DNA from: Xiphias gladius
Taxonomy: Eukaryota; Chordata; Actinopteri; Istiophoriformes; Xiphiidae
Length of the DNA: 64,000 bases
Assembly (NCBI RefSeq): GCF_016859285.1
Contig: NC_053408.1
Location: 10,983,213-11,047,212 of the forward strand
Reading direction: 5' to 3'
Shown here: one piece after another, positions 12,001 through 23,800 of the stretch
Layout of the letters: every line of letters starts with the position of its first letter
Position numbering within the stretch: the first letter of the stretch is position 1
Position numbers and translations under genes: made by a program
Notes under the pieces: model-generated
The model's input: the letters and a program-made list of their open reading frames with translations, nothing else
Database searches by the model: none
Told to the model about the DNA's origin: nothing

Positions 12001-15000
12001 TAAGTTCTTAGTCATACTTTAGCACTGTTCCAGTCCTGTGTTTATTCTAGCACATTTTACTTTTTGCTGGAGTGAATGGTTACATTGCATGTCACATAAT
12101 CACAACATGCATGGTTTGATTCTGGCCGGGGACCTTTGCTGCATGTCAAACATCCCCCCCCCACTCTTCCCCTTCTAGGGGTTAATGGGCTGAAAGCAAC
12201 ACAACACACACTGCACATTTTCACGGGGATCGTCTCATTTTCTCTACAAATCTCTCTACGATCAAAACCTTCTGCTTTCAGAATAATGTGACACATGCAC
12301 TAAACACACAAATATTGTACACACGTGTGCTTTAATGTGTGTTTTTGTTTTCTTTTTCAGCCACAGCTTAAAATACGGTCCATGTCTGATCCATCCTCAA
12401 ATGCTTTGGTAAACAACACTGAAAAATCAAAGGGACAACATCTCAACTTGATTGTTTGTAATTAGTAATATATTAATTGGGGCAACTGGAGGTTGTTTTT
12501 CTCCTTCTGACACATGGCATATTGCTTTCTGATTGGACAGCAGGGTGAAGATTTTTCCAAAAGACGTGCATCAGAACCTTTGAATCCAATCTATGACTAT
12601 CCGAAATCCTACTTGAGACAATTACAAGTAGGGCTGCAACTACCAATTATTTTCAGTATCAATTCATTTGCCAGTTATTTTCTTGATAAATGAGTCATTC
12701 TATCTATGACATGTCATTAAAATATAGGAAAATGCCAATTATAGTTTACCAGAGTGATGTCAAGTGACCACGTTGATGTTATTTTTTGTTTGACCAAGAG
12801 CCCAAACTCCAAAGATAGCTTAATATCATATATGACAAAGTAAAGCATCAAACCCTCACATTGGAGAAGTGGGAAGCAGAGAATGTTTGGCATATGTGTG
12901 TTAAAATTGATTAAAACGATTAATCAATTATTGAAATAGTTACAGATTAATTTTGTTGACTGACTACTTGTTGAATCAACTTATTGTTTCAGTTCTAAAT
13001 ACATCGACAACAGTGACTAAACAACTTCAGCTTGGCCATGCATGTTGTACTATTACAGCTGAATCAAACGTTGTGATTAATTTAACTGAACTCCTACTAA
13101 TGTGCACTGTAACTAATACTAGTTGTAATTTTCGTCCTTTTTTGTGAATGAGGTCGGGGAAAATGGTTCAACCTGCGGCAAGAGCATGGAGTCAATGTAA
13201 GTGTTAAGTTAAGTTAAGTTATTACTTTTTTCTTCGTCAGACAAAAACACTCTATGTCACCTTTGTTCAAATGACACATGCTGGAATTGTGACCTTCACT
13301 TCTACAGCATTTCATATACTGTTTTTTTGTTTCTTTATTGATTTGAATCTCTATCTCTTGCAGATATGAAATGATGCAGGAGGTTAGACATAATGAGACA
13401 GTGGCCCAGGCAGCGTAAGTTGCAAAATCACTGAAAAAAAAAAAATCATATTTCCTAATAATGACAAATAATTGCCGATAATTGTTTAAGTTGTAAGCAG
13501 TTCATTGTGCCAAATGCCTCCAGAGACCATGAAGTTGAAGAGGTTACCGCTGGCAGTCTTATGAGGTCTGTCACTAAGGTCTTTGACAGATTGAAGACCC
13601 AGATTTCCCCACTGCCTCCGTTCAATGAGGAGACAGTAACTGAAGACAGGTAGATCTCAGATCCATTGCAGGGTCATTTTCTTTTTTGCGGGCCGCACGT
13701 GTGTGCGTGTCTGTGTGTATTTTTTGACTTTTCATGTTGTCATCGGTGTCAGTGTCCTATGGTCTTTGTGCAACATGTTTTTGTCAGTGCCCTAGATACC
13801 AAAATAGCTCACTCATCAGAGGTAACCACAGCCTCACTGGCTCAAGCAGCTAGACTGACAACAACGAGGGTGTTACTTTTACAGCACAAAACTGTTGACA
13901 CTGTAGGACTAGTCAAGGAAAGGCAAGGCTAAAAAAGGGAACCCAGAGCCTGTTTAGCAACTTATGTAACTTCATCTTGTGAAAGAGTTTAATGAACCAG
14001 ATGGCACTGATCATCTTCGCTGATTTATGTACAACTGAGCCATGACAATATGTCTTGTGATGCGGATTTTTGTGATCTTGTATAAGCTGAAATTGGTTTT
14101 ACAAGTCAGCCGTAACTGATAAACATCTTCCACATGTTAGCTGTGATTTATTTGTTATTGTTAGATCCTAATAAGCTACATGGCTCGCTGCAGCCACAGT
14201 TGACTGTAACTCATGGCCTGTGCTGTCCCCAGCTTTTAATTTGGAAGAGGAATAATGTAATAATCATCTTTTGCTGAATATTTCTTCAATCTAAAACTTC
14301 CTTTGTTTTGCTTTAAGGCTGTCAACATTAAAAGCGAAACAAAGAACCAAACTGCATACTCTGTGAGATTCACGAGATTGACCTTATCATATGAAAATCA
14401 GTGATGCCGAACTTACTTTCATTACATTTAAGCTTGGAAGAAGTTTACCGTCAGAAAATATTCTTTCTGCATATTAAGAGTTGCTCAGGTAAAGTCTTTT
14501 GAAGTGGAAAGGCCGTCACAGGGCTAACAATGTTGAGTGTGTAGATCCAGCTTTGTGTTGATGTAGCATGTCAGACCTTCTGTTTCCTACAGGGCAAGCT
14601 TTACCCAATTAAGACCATTGTGTTAATCCCCAGCGCAACAGGCGATCACTTCCACTTTGCCTCTTCCAGCGTTTCCATGCATTACTCTCCTCCGTAAAAA
14701 TACTCTCCCTCTGCTGTTTGCTTTGTTCGATTTGGTGCAATACTAAACTAAGTGATAATTTGGTGTTTCGCACTGGTGTTTGATTTCTTTCTAAGTGGCC
14801 AACCGCTGTGCCGCCGCACTGACGACCATCTTCTCTACTACCTTTGGCATATGGGTCAAAAGACTCGTTCCTGAAGTGCCTCTTAATCAGAATCCCTCTC
14901 GCGCTTTCACGCTGATTAGGGAATTATTTGCTTCTCCCATGCTGCTTTTATGAACCGTTTTAAAAAACCCTCAAGACATCTGGTCCCCTTTTTATGTAAC

Positions 15001-18000
15001 TGAGAGAAACCTACAGTATTTTGGTTTTCGGTACACACAGTGCTCTTGTGACCTTTATCAAACATTTCTTTTTCCTTCATTGTTGTTATTTTCTGCCACA
15101 AGGGCAAATGTGTACGTCTGTCCATCCAAGGCTTCTAATACAGTGCCAGAATCTGTTGTTATGCTATCTGCCTGTGACTCACCCACCACGACAGTGCACG
15201 CAGATTCAGATGGTTCCTCCTCTGTGTCATTTTGTGGCTTCAGTGGTTGCAGTCAACATAAATCATTGGCTCCTGCTTCGTGACAGCCTCTTCGTGGTTT
15301 ATTCTCGCTTTCTCTAAAAGCTGTCTTGTGGTTTTTTGTTATATGTCAACCAAGACTACACAAGTGACTACTAGCTGAGTGTAACGGAGACATGTACCTG
15401 ATAAAATCCCTCATGCTATTACTTGCCTTTGCAGAGAAGAAACACGTACTTCAGACTTCAGCAGCAGCTCCAGCGACAACGGGGCCAACTCTCCTGTGGA
15501 GATGCTGGAGAGTCAAAATGCGCACACACTGGAAAAACAAAGCTCTACTGAGAGGTGAGATTCTGAAATAACTGACCCTGAATCCAAAAAAAGTACCTAC
15601 CAAGTGGGAGGCGCTGTTTGAATTTTTCCCCCTTTTGTAAGACAAACACTAGAGATAGGGACATTTATGGGGGATGTGATGATAAACTGAAGCAGCGCGT
15701 TAGAGAGACGCATGAGTGCTGTCGTTCAACAGTTGCTTTAGTTTTAGAGTAGTTGTACAAGGAGACATTGGAAACCCCCACTGTGGCGCTGTGTTTGCTG
15801 TTGCCGATCAATAAGTCAGATACAGCTTTGTAATGGTTACGGAGAACAAGTGAAAAAAAGACATTTAAGGTGACTCAGTAAAATAAATAACTAGAAAGGA
15901 ATTCTGGGACCAGCACTGACATGTTGCAGGACTGGTTAGAGCAGTTTTTGGAGGTTTCTGCAGGCAGTAGGGGCTACAATAATAGTAGAATAATAATAAG
16001 AAGCACTCGACATTAAACATTTATAACTCAGGCGACTTTGAAACCAGAATTTAAACGAGCTGTTCAAAGACAATTATAAGTCCTTGTCTATCCAGACACT
16101 CATGCCAATGTAATGGAGGAAGGAGACAATAATAACATATTTTCTCAGGAATGAAGGAGGTGCTTAGGAAAACTTCTCCCCTTACAGCTCTTACAAGTAA
16201 ACAATTTTTTATTCCACTGGACAATTAGGGGTTAAGATTTAGATGTATTTTTCTTTAGTATGTCAAAATATATACCATAGCATTAAATAAAGCATTTGTT
16301 TTCTGTCATTTTTCTTTCCAGTCTTGACCCCATTATCCCAGAGGAAAGAGATATTGAGGTCAAGCAGGCAGATTTGAAAAAACACCTGAGACTAACAGAA
16401 GTGGATGGGAAACCTTGGTAAGTTTGTCTGTGAAAAAGGACAAATCACCTCACTGTTGTTGGACAATAAAAGTTTGAGATGTCTCAGATACTGGATTGCT
16501 TTGATCGAAACATCTGGAAAGGCTGAATCAATGCAACCCAAAGAACAAAAAATACAGAAACAAATGTTCCAGCTGTTTTTTTTTTCCTTTTTCCATTAAT
16601 ATTAATGAAAGCACTAAAACAACAGATGTGTGTGCCACATCCACTCCTGTCTGTTCTACTGCAGATTTGTCATCATCCCAGAAATTACAGACTCCGTTTA
16701 AAAAAAAAAAAAAAATACAGTTCACATCAGGCAGCGCTGGCGGTGATGCTGCACGTCCTTGTTTGCTCTTTTTGCAGTTGAGAAAAGTCAGGCTTAATGC
16801 TGCGCTGCAGGAGCTGTCCATTCATTTGTGCTGGATGGTCCAGAGCACTCAGCGGTACTGTGTGGAAATTTGGACATTTATTTATACTGAGATTGCACAA
16901 AATCAGAATTCTCAATCACCTTTATGATCTAGAAAAAAATACTGGTTTACTTCGCAGCTGCTAGATCACAAGACAAACACCATTTATAGAAAAGTTTGGA
17001 TTTTTTCATGTCAGGCTCAGTTATTACATCTGTTCTAAACTCTGGTTTATGGTTATTTTGGTTGAGATTTCATGTCAGGTCTGGCTCTACTTGGCTTAAG
17101 ACACTTCTCGAGATGTCGTCAAAGCAGCAGTAACTGTTTCTCTCTGAGCTGGTTTTAATAGCTCATTAAAGTTGGAGCCTGACAAGGTGTCTACACACAC
17201 TGTGTAGTGAAGGCAGCACGTTGGCAGAGTAGCAGCAGCTTCAGTCATCCGTCAGTGTCTACACAGGGTGTGTCTGGGCACAGAGTTCAGTGTAGGTCAC
17301 CCAACACACAATCATTGTATAGTAACACATGGAAAATCATGGAAAATAGACATGAAGCGTAAAAATTTGCTAAAATACGGACCGTGGTTACATGGCTGAA
17401 GTGAGAGTGACCAACGGATGAGTGAACAACGCGGCTGAAACGCCTCCTGTTTAGACAAGCCGTGAGGCATAAGCCAAACCTGCAGTAGAACAGATAGTAG
17501 TAGTTATCTTCTGATTGTGGCTTCAGCCATTAACTGAAAATGGTGATAGGGGCCAACAGCTGGAGAGGGCCAACAAAGGGCCACAGAAATCTTAGCTGAG
17601 ACTCTGTTAATAGGAGGAAAATTTAGAATTATTTTCATCTCAACACTATGTCTTGTCATACTGTATCTAGAAGTGTGAAGTCAACTTCACTCGCTGTTTG
17701 GTCCCGAAGACATTTCACAATTCTCCCGATGACTCTTTATAGACATCTCACACCAATCCATACCAGAGCCAAACTTTGGCCCTGGTGTGGATGTACAAAG
17801 AAAATGCAAAAAAAAGACCAAAGGTAAATATTGTGTGAATGAGATCTACAGAAAGAATCTAAAAAACACAATATTTGTTTGTGTCTCTCTCTGTGTGTGC
17901 GTGTGTGTGTCACAGTGTGTCTGGGTGGACAGGCCAGCCACAGACAGTGTGCCTGTTCCACAAAGGAGACCAGATTCTGGCAATGAATGACTTGCACGTC

Positions 18001-18245
18001 AGCAGCGTGGAGGAGTTGAACATGTTCGTCAGCAAGTCACTCAGGAATGAGGTACATCCATTACTCGTGCACAAAATGTGGCACCGCTAACACATTGTCA
18101 GAGTTCATCAGGTTGCTGTTTGCATGTATCCGTGCAGCCTGTGATCTGAGAGGCAAATGATTTCTCTTTTCAGGTGAGACTGACCATCCTGCGTCTACCT
18201 GGATGCCACCCTCTGCATTCCCCAAACTGTCTCTGCAGTGACTAA
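9064..18245 (+). CDS. plekhs1: Pleckstrin homology domain-containing family S member 1, complete coding region in 15 exons
   Basis: Coding exons: 9077-9101 (ATG 9077; exon from 9064), 9506-9603, 9704-9822, 10080-10214, 11316-11391, 11551-11571, 12361-12408, 12544-12627, 13153-13196, 13364-13414, 13524-13649, 15435-15554, 16322-16417, 17916-18051 and 18174-18245 (TAA). Phases agree throughout, giving 1251 bp and 416 aa, slightly shorter than my recollection of the human protein. Residues about 24-146 form a PH domain: GYLF start, [11 protein letters not shown] strands, and the final-helix Trp in EEVEGWF (W132). The middle is Ser-rich and low-complexity, with a Tyr/Pro motif (NPIYDYP) that could be a phosphotyrosine site. 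The last 69 residues ([12 protein letters not shown]...VRLTILRLP) look like the second half of a PDZ domain. Function is poorly known; the PH domain suggests phosphoinositide or membrane binding. Identity rests on the PH region, the C-terminal motif and the DCLRE1A neighbour. The 21-bp sixth exon and the acceptor at 13153 are the least certain calls. Confidence 0.88.
10966..11182 (+). repeat. Dispersed fish repeat (cctccgacaaggggg family)
   Basis: This begins with ttacctccgacaagggggtta and continues through gctgaaccgatttgcaccaa to gcttatccaggaatt. I recognise it as a repeat found many times in teleost genomes. It sits in PLEKHS1 intron 4, just before exon 5. Any open frame inside it is incidental. 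Confidence 0.7.
12628..12990 (+). repeat. Dispersed AT-rich teleost repeat, copy B
   Basis: It starts with tagggctgcaactaccaatt, a start typical of a very common fish repeat, and ends near ttgttgactgactacttg. It begins exactly at the splice donor of PLEKHS1 exon 8 (exon ends 12627, donor GT at 12628-12629). The intronic side of that donor is therefore repeat-derived. Confidence 0.7.
13203..13221. repeat. Short GTTAA tandem repeat
   Basis: Three to four tandem copies of gttaa lie just inside PLEKHS1 intron 9, immediately after the donor gtaagt at 13197. Confidence 0.6.
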
Positions 18246-20877
18246 CTGCAGACTTGCCCATAAGAGATGGAACAGTTATTCCTACCTACCGGCTAATGAT
18301 GCCTGTGTTTAGAGCACAAAGAGATCAGTAATATTGTGTGTTAAAATGTCCCCTCTATTTACATGTGATGAGTATTTGTTTATATGAAAAAAGACCCACA
18401 TACAATTAAGATTTAAACTTTCCCTTTTCTTATTTTTCTGGAGAAAACTTTGTGAGTACTTAGGGGTTGAAAAACAGAAGATGTAGGAAGAGACCAGTGT
18501 TTCTTGTTGTCCACTGCGCAGGGAGTGTCTTGTGAATTAATGTGAAGACAGAATGCTGGTGCACCTCAGGCTATGTTCCACCTATTTCTCTCTGATTTGA
18601 AACAAAAATGGTGACTCAGAAAAACCAAGGAGATTGTGCTGAAATGTAATTTTAATATAACTTGGAGAGATGGTTTGTCTTTTTTTTTGAAAATTATGTC
18701 GAGTTACTAATATCCATAGAGGGCAAGAACAAAGCCTCCCTCTAAACTTCTAACATCAAATAACAATATTATCAGATACAGCTAATATTCAGACAAGTCC
18801 TTTTCCTATTACATCCTGTCACCCTTAATGTTTCAAGTTTTAATGGAGCTACTAACAGGTATAATTTCTGGCAAAGAAATTATTCAGGGTATTTATTCAA
18901 CTGTGGTATTGAAGCTGTGCTGTATTACAAATATGTTCTATTGTAAATAAATGCAGATTGTACTGGGACAAAAATCTGTTTTATTTGTAAAATGATTACG
19001 AAAAAAATTTGACCCCATTGTTAAAAACCCTGACCATGTGTATTTTTTTTTTTTTTTTTAACAATTTTAACTGGGTCTGAGAAATATAAGTACACAGCAC
19101 ATAGAACAGGCTGCAGAGTTTATGCAGCAAAATTACATCATTCAGAGGAATTGTTAGTAAAACTAATCAACATAAAATGATTGTTTCCAATTGCTTGACT
19201 TCCAAAATCAATGATATTAAGTTTAAACCTGTCATCTGAGCAACACACTGCAAACTTAAGGTTTATTATCTGTAATGTTTATCATCATCGTGGTTATTTC
19301 AAGACTCCACTGAAATAAGACAACTGAAGATATTCTTACACCACAGCATTTTTGTCCAGTTTCATTAAACTTCCTGTTTTTCAAAAGATTATCAGTTCAT
19401 TCTTTTTTAATTGAAGCATACAGTAAGAGCCACAGGGTATCTCGTTACAGTTGGCAGGGATTTAGTATTGCGCTCAGTAGGGTGAATGCTTGCACGTGCG
19501 AGAACCTGAACATCCAGCGACCTCTCTTATCTTCTCATCATCCTACAGGCCAGAATGTAGGGACTGATCATTATCTCTTAAGAAATACAGGGTTATACCA
19601 CTTAAGGGTTTCCTATTACTCTGACAAGCATCCAGACATGCCTACTGACTAAAACAGAAGAGACGTTTCAACAACCACCCCAGTCAATCCAGTTTGGCAA
19701 GACTTAATACATATTCATGCCTAGGGTAAGAATACCAAAGATGATTATTAGACTGCAATTCCCTTTAAGGGAATTTTTACAAGTATTAAATGTGAAAATG
19801 ATAGTCCAACAACAAACCTTTTCAATGTTTAGAATCTAGATTTTATGACCAACAGTTTCCTCACACTGGCCCCTGAGATTTAACACGCAGCTCAAGGAAA
19901 TGTGAAAAGTTGAAGTCGTTCTGCATGAAAGGAGAAATCACGCAGGGATTGTGAGAAAAGCCTGCTTTACGGAGATAGAGATACAAAAAGCTCTCTCTGT
20001 ACCACATCTCTGCTGTCTCCGAGATAAATGGCTGACAGATCTAATCTCTTCAAAACAAGTCCTCATTTTCAAAGCCACTACACAAGAGTGGCATTCCTCC
20101 TTAACACGGTTTCCCAGAAAAGGCATTGATGGTGTTGCAGAAATCCATCAGTAAGGACGACTGGAATTCCAGAGATGTCATTTGATGTACAGTAAGAGTA
20201 AAAAATCCAGATAATGCAGTCTTGAAAACCACTGATTATACCAAGTTTGCAAGTGTTAAAAGAAAATAAAGCTCATCTTGAATCTCATGTGCAATGATTT
20301 TTCTTGACATGACACATAATATGTACAGGTTAATGCTGCCAAAAATAAATAAAGAAAAAGGTGGGGTGGCGGGGGGGTGTTAAGAGAACGTTTAAAACAT
20401 TTATTTTTTCAGCATAAAAATTTTCATTACATACAAAAAAATACAGACATTAGGAAACTGGAATTATACGGTTTCTAAGCAGCACTTGCATTGCAAACAG
20501 TGGTAAATTTGGAAGCAGCCACACACCCAATTAATTCAGTTCCAATATAAAACACTTCTTGACAACAGAGGTTTAACTGTTGTTCATGATTCACGTATGA
20601 CCACAGATCATGTTTACACAAAACAACTTCCAAAGTTGTCAGTTATTTTTATTCAGCCCATTGTGAATAAAAGCAAAACCTTTGTCTCTTTTACCAGTGT
20701 TTGAAATGTTATGAGCTCAGCAGTCTGAGGCGAGCAACTTCAATAAGAGCAGTAAAAATTAGTGTTAAAATATATTTGTTCCCCATGATCATACGTCATT
20801 TGAAGTAATGAAAATTAATTGGTTCTCTCTTATTCCCAACGAGCAGCAGAGTTTCAAACAGTTTACTGGAAAATAAG
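18246..20877. other. Tail-to-tail interval: 3' UTRs of PLEKHS1 and DCLRE1A
   Basis: Both flanking genes end here, PLEKHS1 from the left and DCLRE1A from the right. No coding frame is convincing. An AATAAA at 18946-18951 would end PLEKHS1 about 700 bp after its stop. On the minus strand several AATAAA-like matches (for example plus-strand tttatt near 20400) could end DCLRE1A. T runs are near 18681 and 19047, and a G-rich tract is near 20362-20378. Confidence 0.5.
18946..18951 (+). promoter_or_regulatory. Candidate poly(A) signal of PLEKHS1
   Basis: AATAAA, preceded by ttgta and followed by tgcagattgtactgg, lies about 700 bp after the PLEKHS1 stop. It is the best canonical hexamer in this 3' flank on the plus strand. 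Confidence 0.5.
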
Positions 20878-23800
20878 CTACAGTTTAGCTTTACTTTCCA
20901 TGAGCCATTCACTAAAGCACTTCTCCATAGTCTTCCTGCTGGCCCAGCTGCCATTGTTGACTGTGGGAATGATTTTGAGAGGTTGGATCCACTGGACGAA
21001 ACGTTTCAACTCCAGAAAGCTGCTGTGTTCACTGTATGGGATTCCTGTCAAGAAAACAGAGGAGCCATTATCATTGTACATAAGCTTTGGCAGTTGGAAA
21101 CAGATGTTTGCTTTAAGAGTTACATTTATCAAAAATATTCATATGTGGCCCTGCTGAAAATTCATTGTAAGCCTTAAGATAACAAACGTTTTGTTTTTCC
21201 TCACAGGGTTATTTCAAGTGTAGGTTGTATTTATCTCAATTTTCTATTTATTAAGGAGAAAAGCCCTATAGGGAAAGAGGCCAGCAGTGGTTTAGTACTG
21301 AACCAGAGAGACTTTTCAGACATGATTTTCACTCACTTTCAGCTCATCTGCTTCGACATTTTTCTTCCTAATTTCTCTGTTACATAATGTCAAGCTCAGT
21401 GAAGACAGAAGCAGTACAACGCTGTCACTGAGCCAGATGTCTAAAAGTATGAGGAAGCCAGGCAGACAGGCAACAGGGCAAAGACTGAGAAGAGGGAACA
21501 GATGCTCAACAGAGTGACTCACAGGCTCAGATTGACCGATTTCATATGCTGAAACATTAAGCCTGACAAATGTCATCTTTTTTTTTGTTGCAACGTGAGA
21601 ATAAGAAAACAGCTTGGAACTGCTGCAGAGGGCTGCCGCCTCTTGTTTGTCCTCCTTCATCCCTCCACAGCTTTTGATGTGCTCCACCACTGCTTTTAAC
21701 TGATCTAGCTGAAACCAAGCCCACTCAAGTATACAGTCAATCTTCCTACATGCAGAGAACAATATTAGCAGTAGCAGCATATGGTTGGGAAACACCATGA
21801 CGAGATAAAACAAACACACACACACACACACACACACACAGATAATTGGCTGCCGCCTGAGTGACACAAACTGCGGAAAGAAAAACTGAAGAAATTATAT
21901 GACTGCACGCATCGCAAAGGCCTCTAGCTGGTGATTTTAGGGTACGGGCCAGATGGCTGATGCTTTTGACGGATCTATTCAGAACATGAAGCCGAGGTAA
22001 GGAAGAAAAACAAGCTAAAACTGCAGTGGCAAATCAAGTCATGAGCCATTTCGTCTCTGGGGTTTAATGCTAGATTACTGTCCAGTAGTGCTCTCCATGA
22101 CCGAAGATGTCCTCTTATGTACCCTCTCTTCACCAAGCTGAGGCAACCTGAAACTCAGCCATGTTCTATTGTTAATCCTCACACTCCTTCCCTGAGTCTT
22201 CTCCTCCTCCTCGCCTTGCCAAAAGAGGGAGCTGTAGGCTCAAAACAATAATGTGAGGGGACATGTTTTTGGCAGGGAAAATGCTGCTGTTATGATTAGG
22301 TCTTAAGAGAGTCTGGGAAGACGACAAAGATGATTTACCTCCGCAAGGTTCTGCTTTTGGTCAGTAAGAGAGAGAAGGGCATTCTCTCCGGGCAGACAGT
22401 GCCAATACCTCCAACTTTGCAGAAGACCTTCAAATACTATTAAACCCCAGTTACAGCCCTAATTTATTCTGAGAAGAGAGCGATTTACAAATGAAAAACA
22501 TTACTCTTGGCCATTATTCCTTACCTGTGATTCATTATCTCTTTAGGTTTTGTAGAAGAGTTTTTGTGGTTTTCTCTGTTGATACTCTCATGTGAACAAA
22601 TAACTGGATGTCAGGATATGTGTGAAGGAAGAAACGTAATGTGTACCATAGATGGAGATGTTGCCACTAATCTCAGGCTGAATGTCTTCCACTGATTCCA
22701 CCTGCTGGCTGAAGGTCCAGCCAGTAGGTTTAAAGGCCACCAGCTGATCGTACCGTTCTGAAAACCGTGCCAGGTGATCCCGCAGTTTCTGGAGACCAAG
22801 TGAGGGTGACAAGGGGATACAGGAAATGAGAATTTAATGTTCAAATTTATCACACGTCGATGAATTGAGATGTGTCGTCATAAAACGCGGGTGCTACCAC
22901 GAACAGCTGTCAAATGTGATACGTACAGTTCTCTTCCAAAATGTATATAGATAACCTTTGTTTGTGCAGCCTTTGTGCCCATGAGATTTGACAGTTTACT
23001 AGCAACACCCTTTAATATCCAGATGCAGTGTTTCTTAACCAACTAAACCCGGGTCCAGGTCTCATTGTGCTTTTGAGATTGTCAAATCAAAAACACAGAC
23101 GTGGAACTATAGTTATTAATTTCAAATCAAGCTTGTTTACTGGTTGATTAAAAAAACTGCAGTGTTATTTCCAATTCACTATACACTTAACACAAAGAAC
23201 TAACTTAAAATGGTGGTATTATACAATTTTATCAATTTCTTTCAAGGTACTCTGTCTAAGTTATGGTAGCTCTCGTTGATGAAACTGCTCAAAAAAGACC
23301 CACTACTCAGAATGTCTCAGTGCAAAACTAAGCTGCATCCATTTCCCCCAAGTCAGCCTCTCTTTGCTTAGCGATGCGTGAATTATACCAAGTCTTGGAC
23401 TTATCTGTGGTCATACAGATGGAAAATTTAAATGCTTTGGTCCTTTTTAAAAGAGATGATATGCTCGGGTCATCATAATTAGCATTTCCTAATTATTTTA
23501 ACTCCTGTCACAGATACTTGCATATGAATAGACGATAATAAATGATGTGTTTGTACATCAAAATAAACTGTCCAGAAATAATTGGAAACACCCCTTGGTT
23601 AAACAAGAAACATTTACGCAAAAGGTCTGCAGACTATTTGAGAAATAATTTATGACTATAATATCCAGCTATATTCCCCCTCATCTCACTAAGTAGTTTA
23701 TTATTAAATGAAATGTTTAAACTCATCTCACTCTTGAGTGTTTGCCATTGCAGTACATGGGCTCATATTCCATGAATAAACAAAGAAACTGCCTGAGGGA

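Noticed and set aside
15021-15317. 98-codon frame in a PLEKHS1 intron
   Set aside because: No splice sites join it in phase to the neighbouring exons and it has no recognisable domain.
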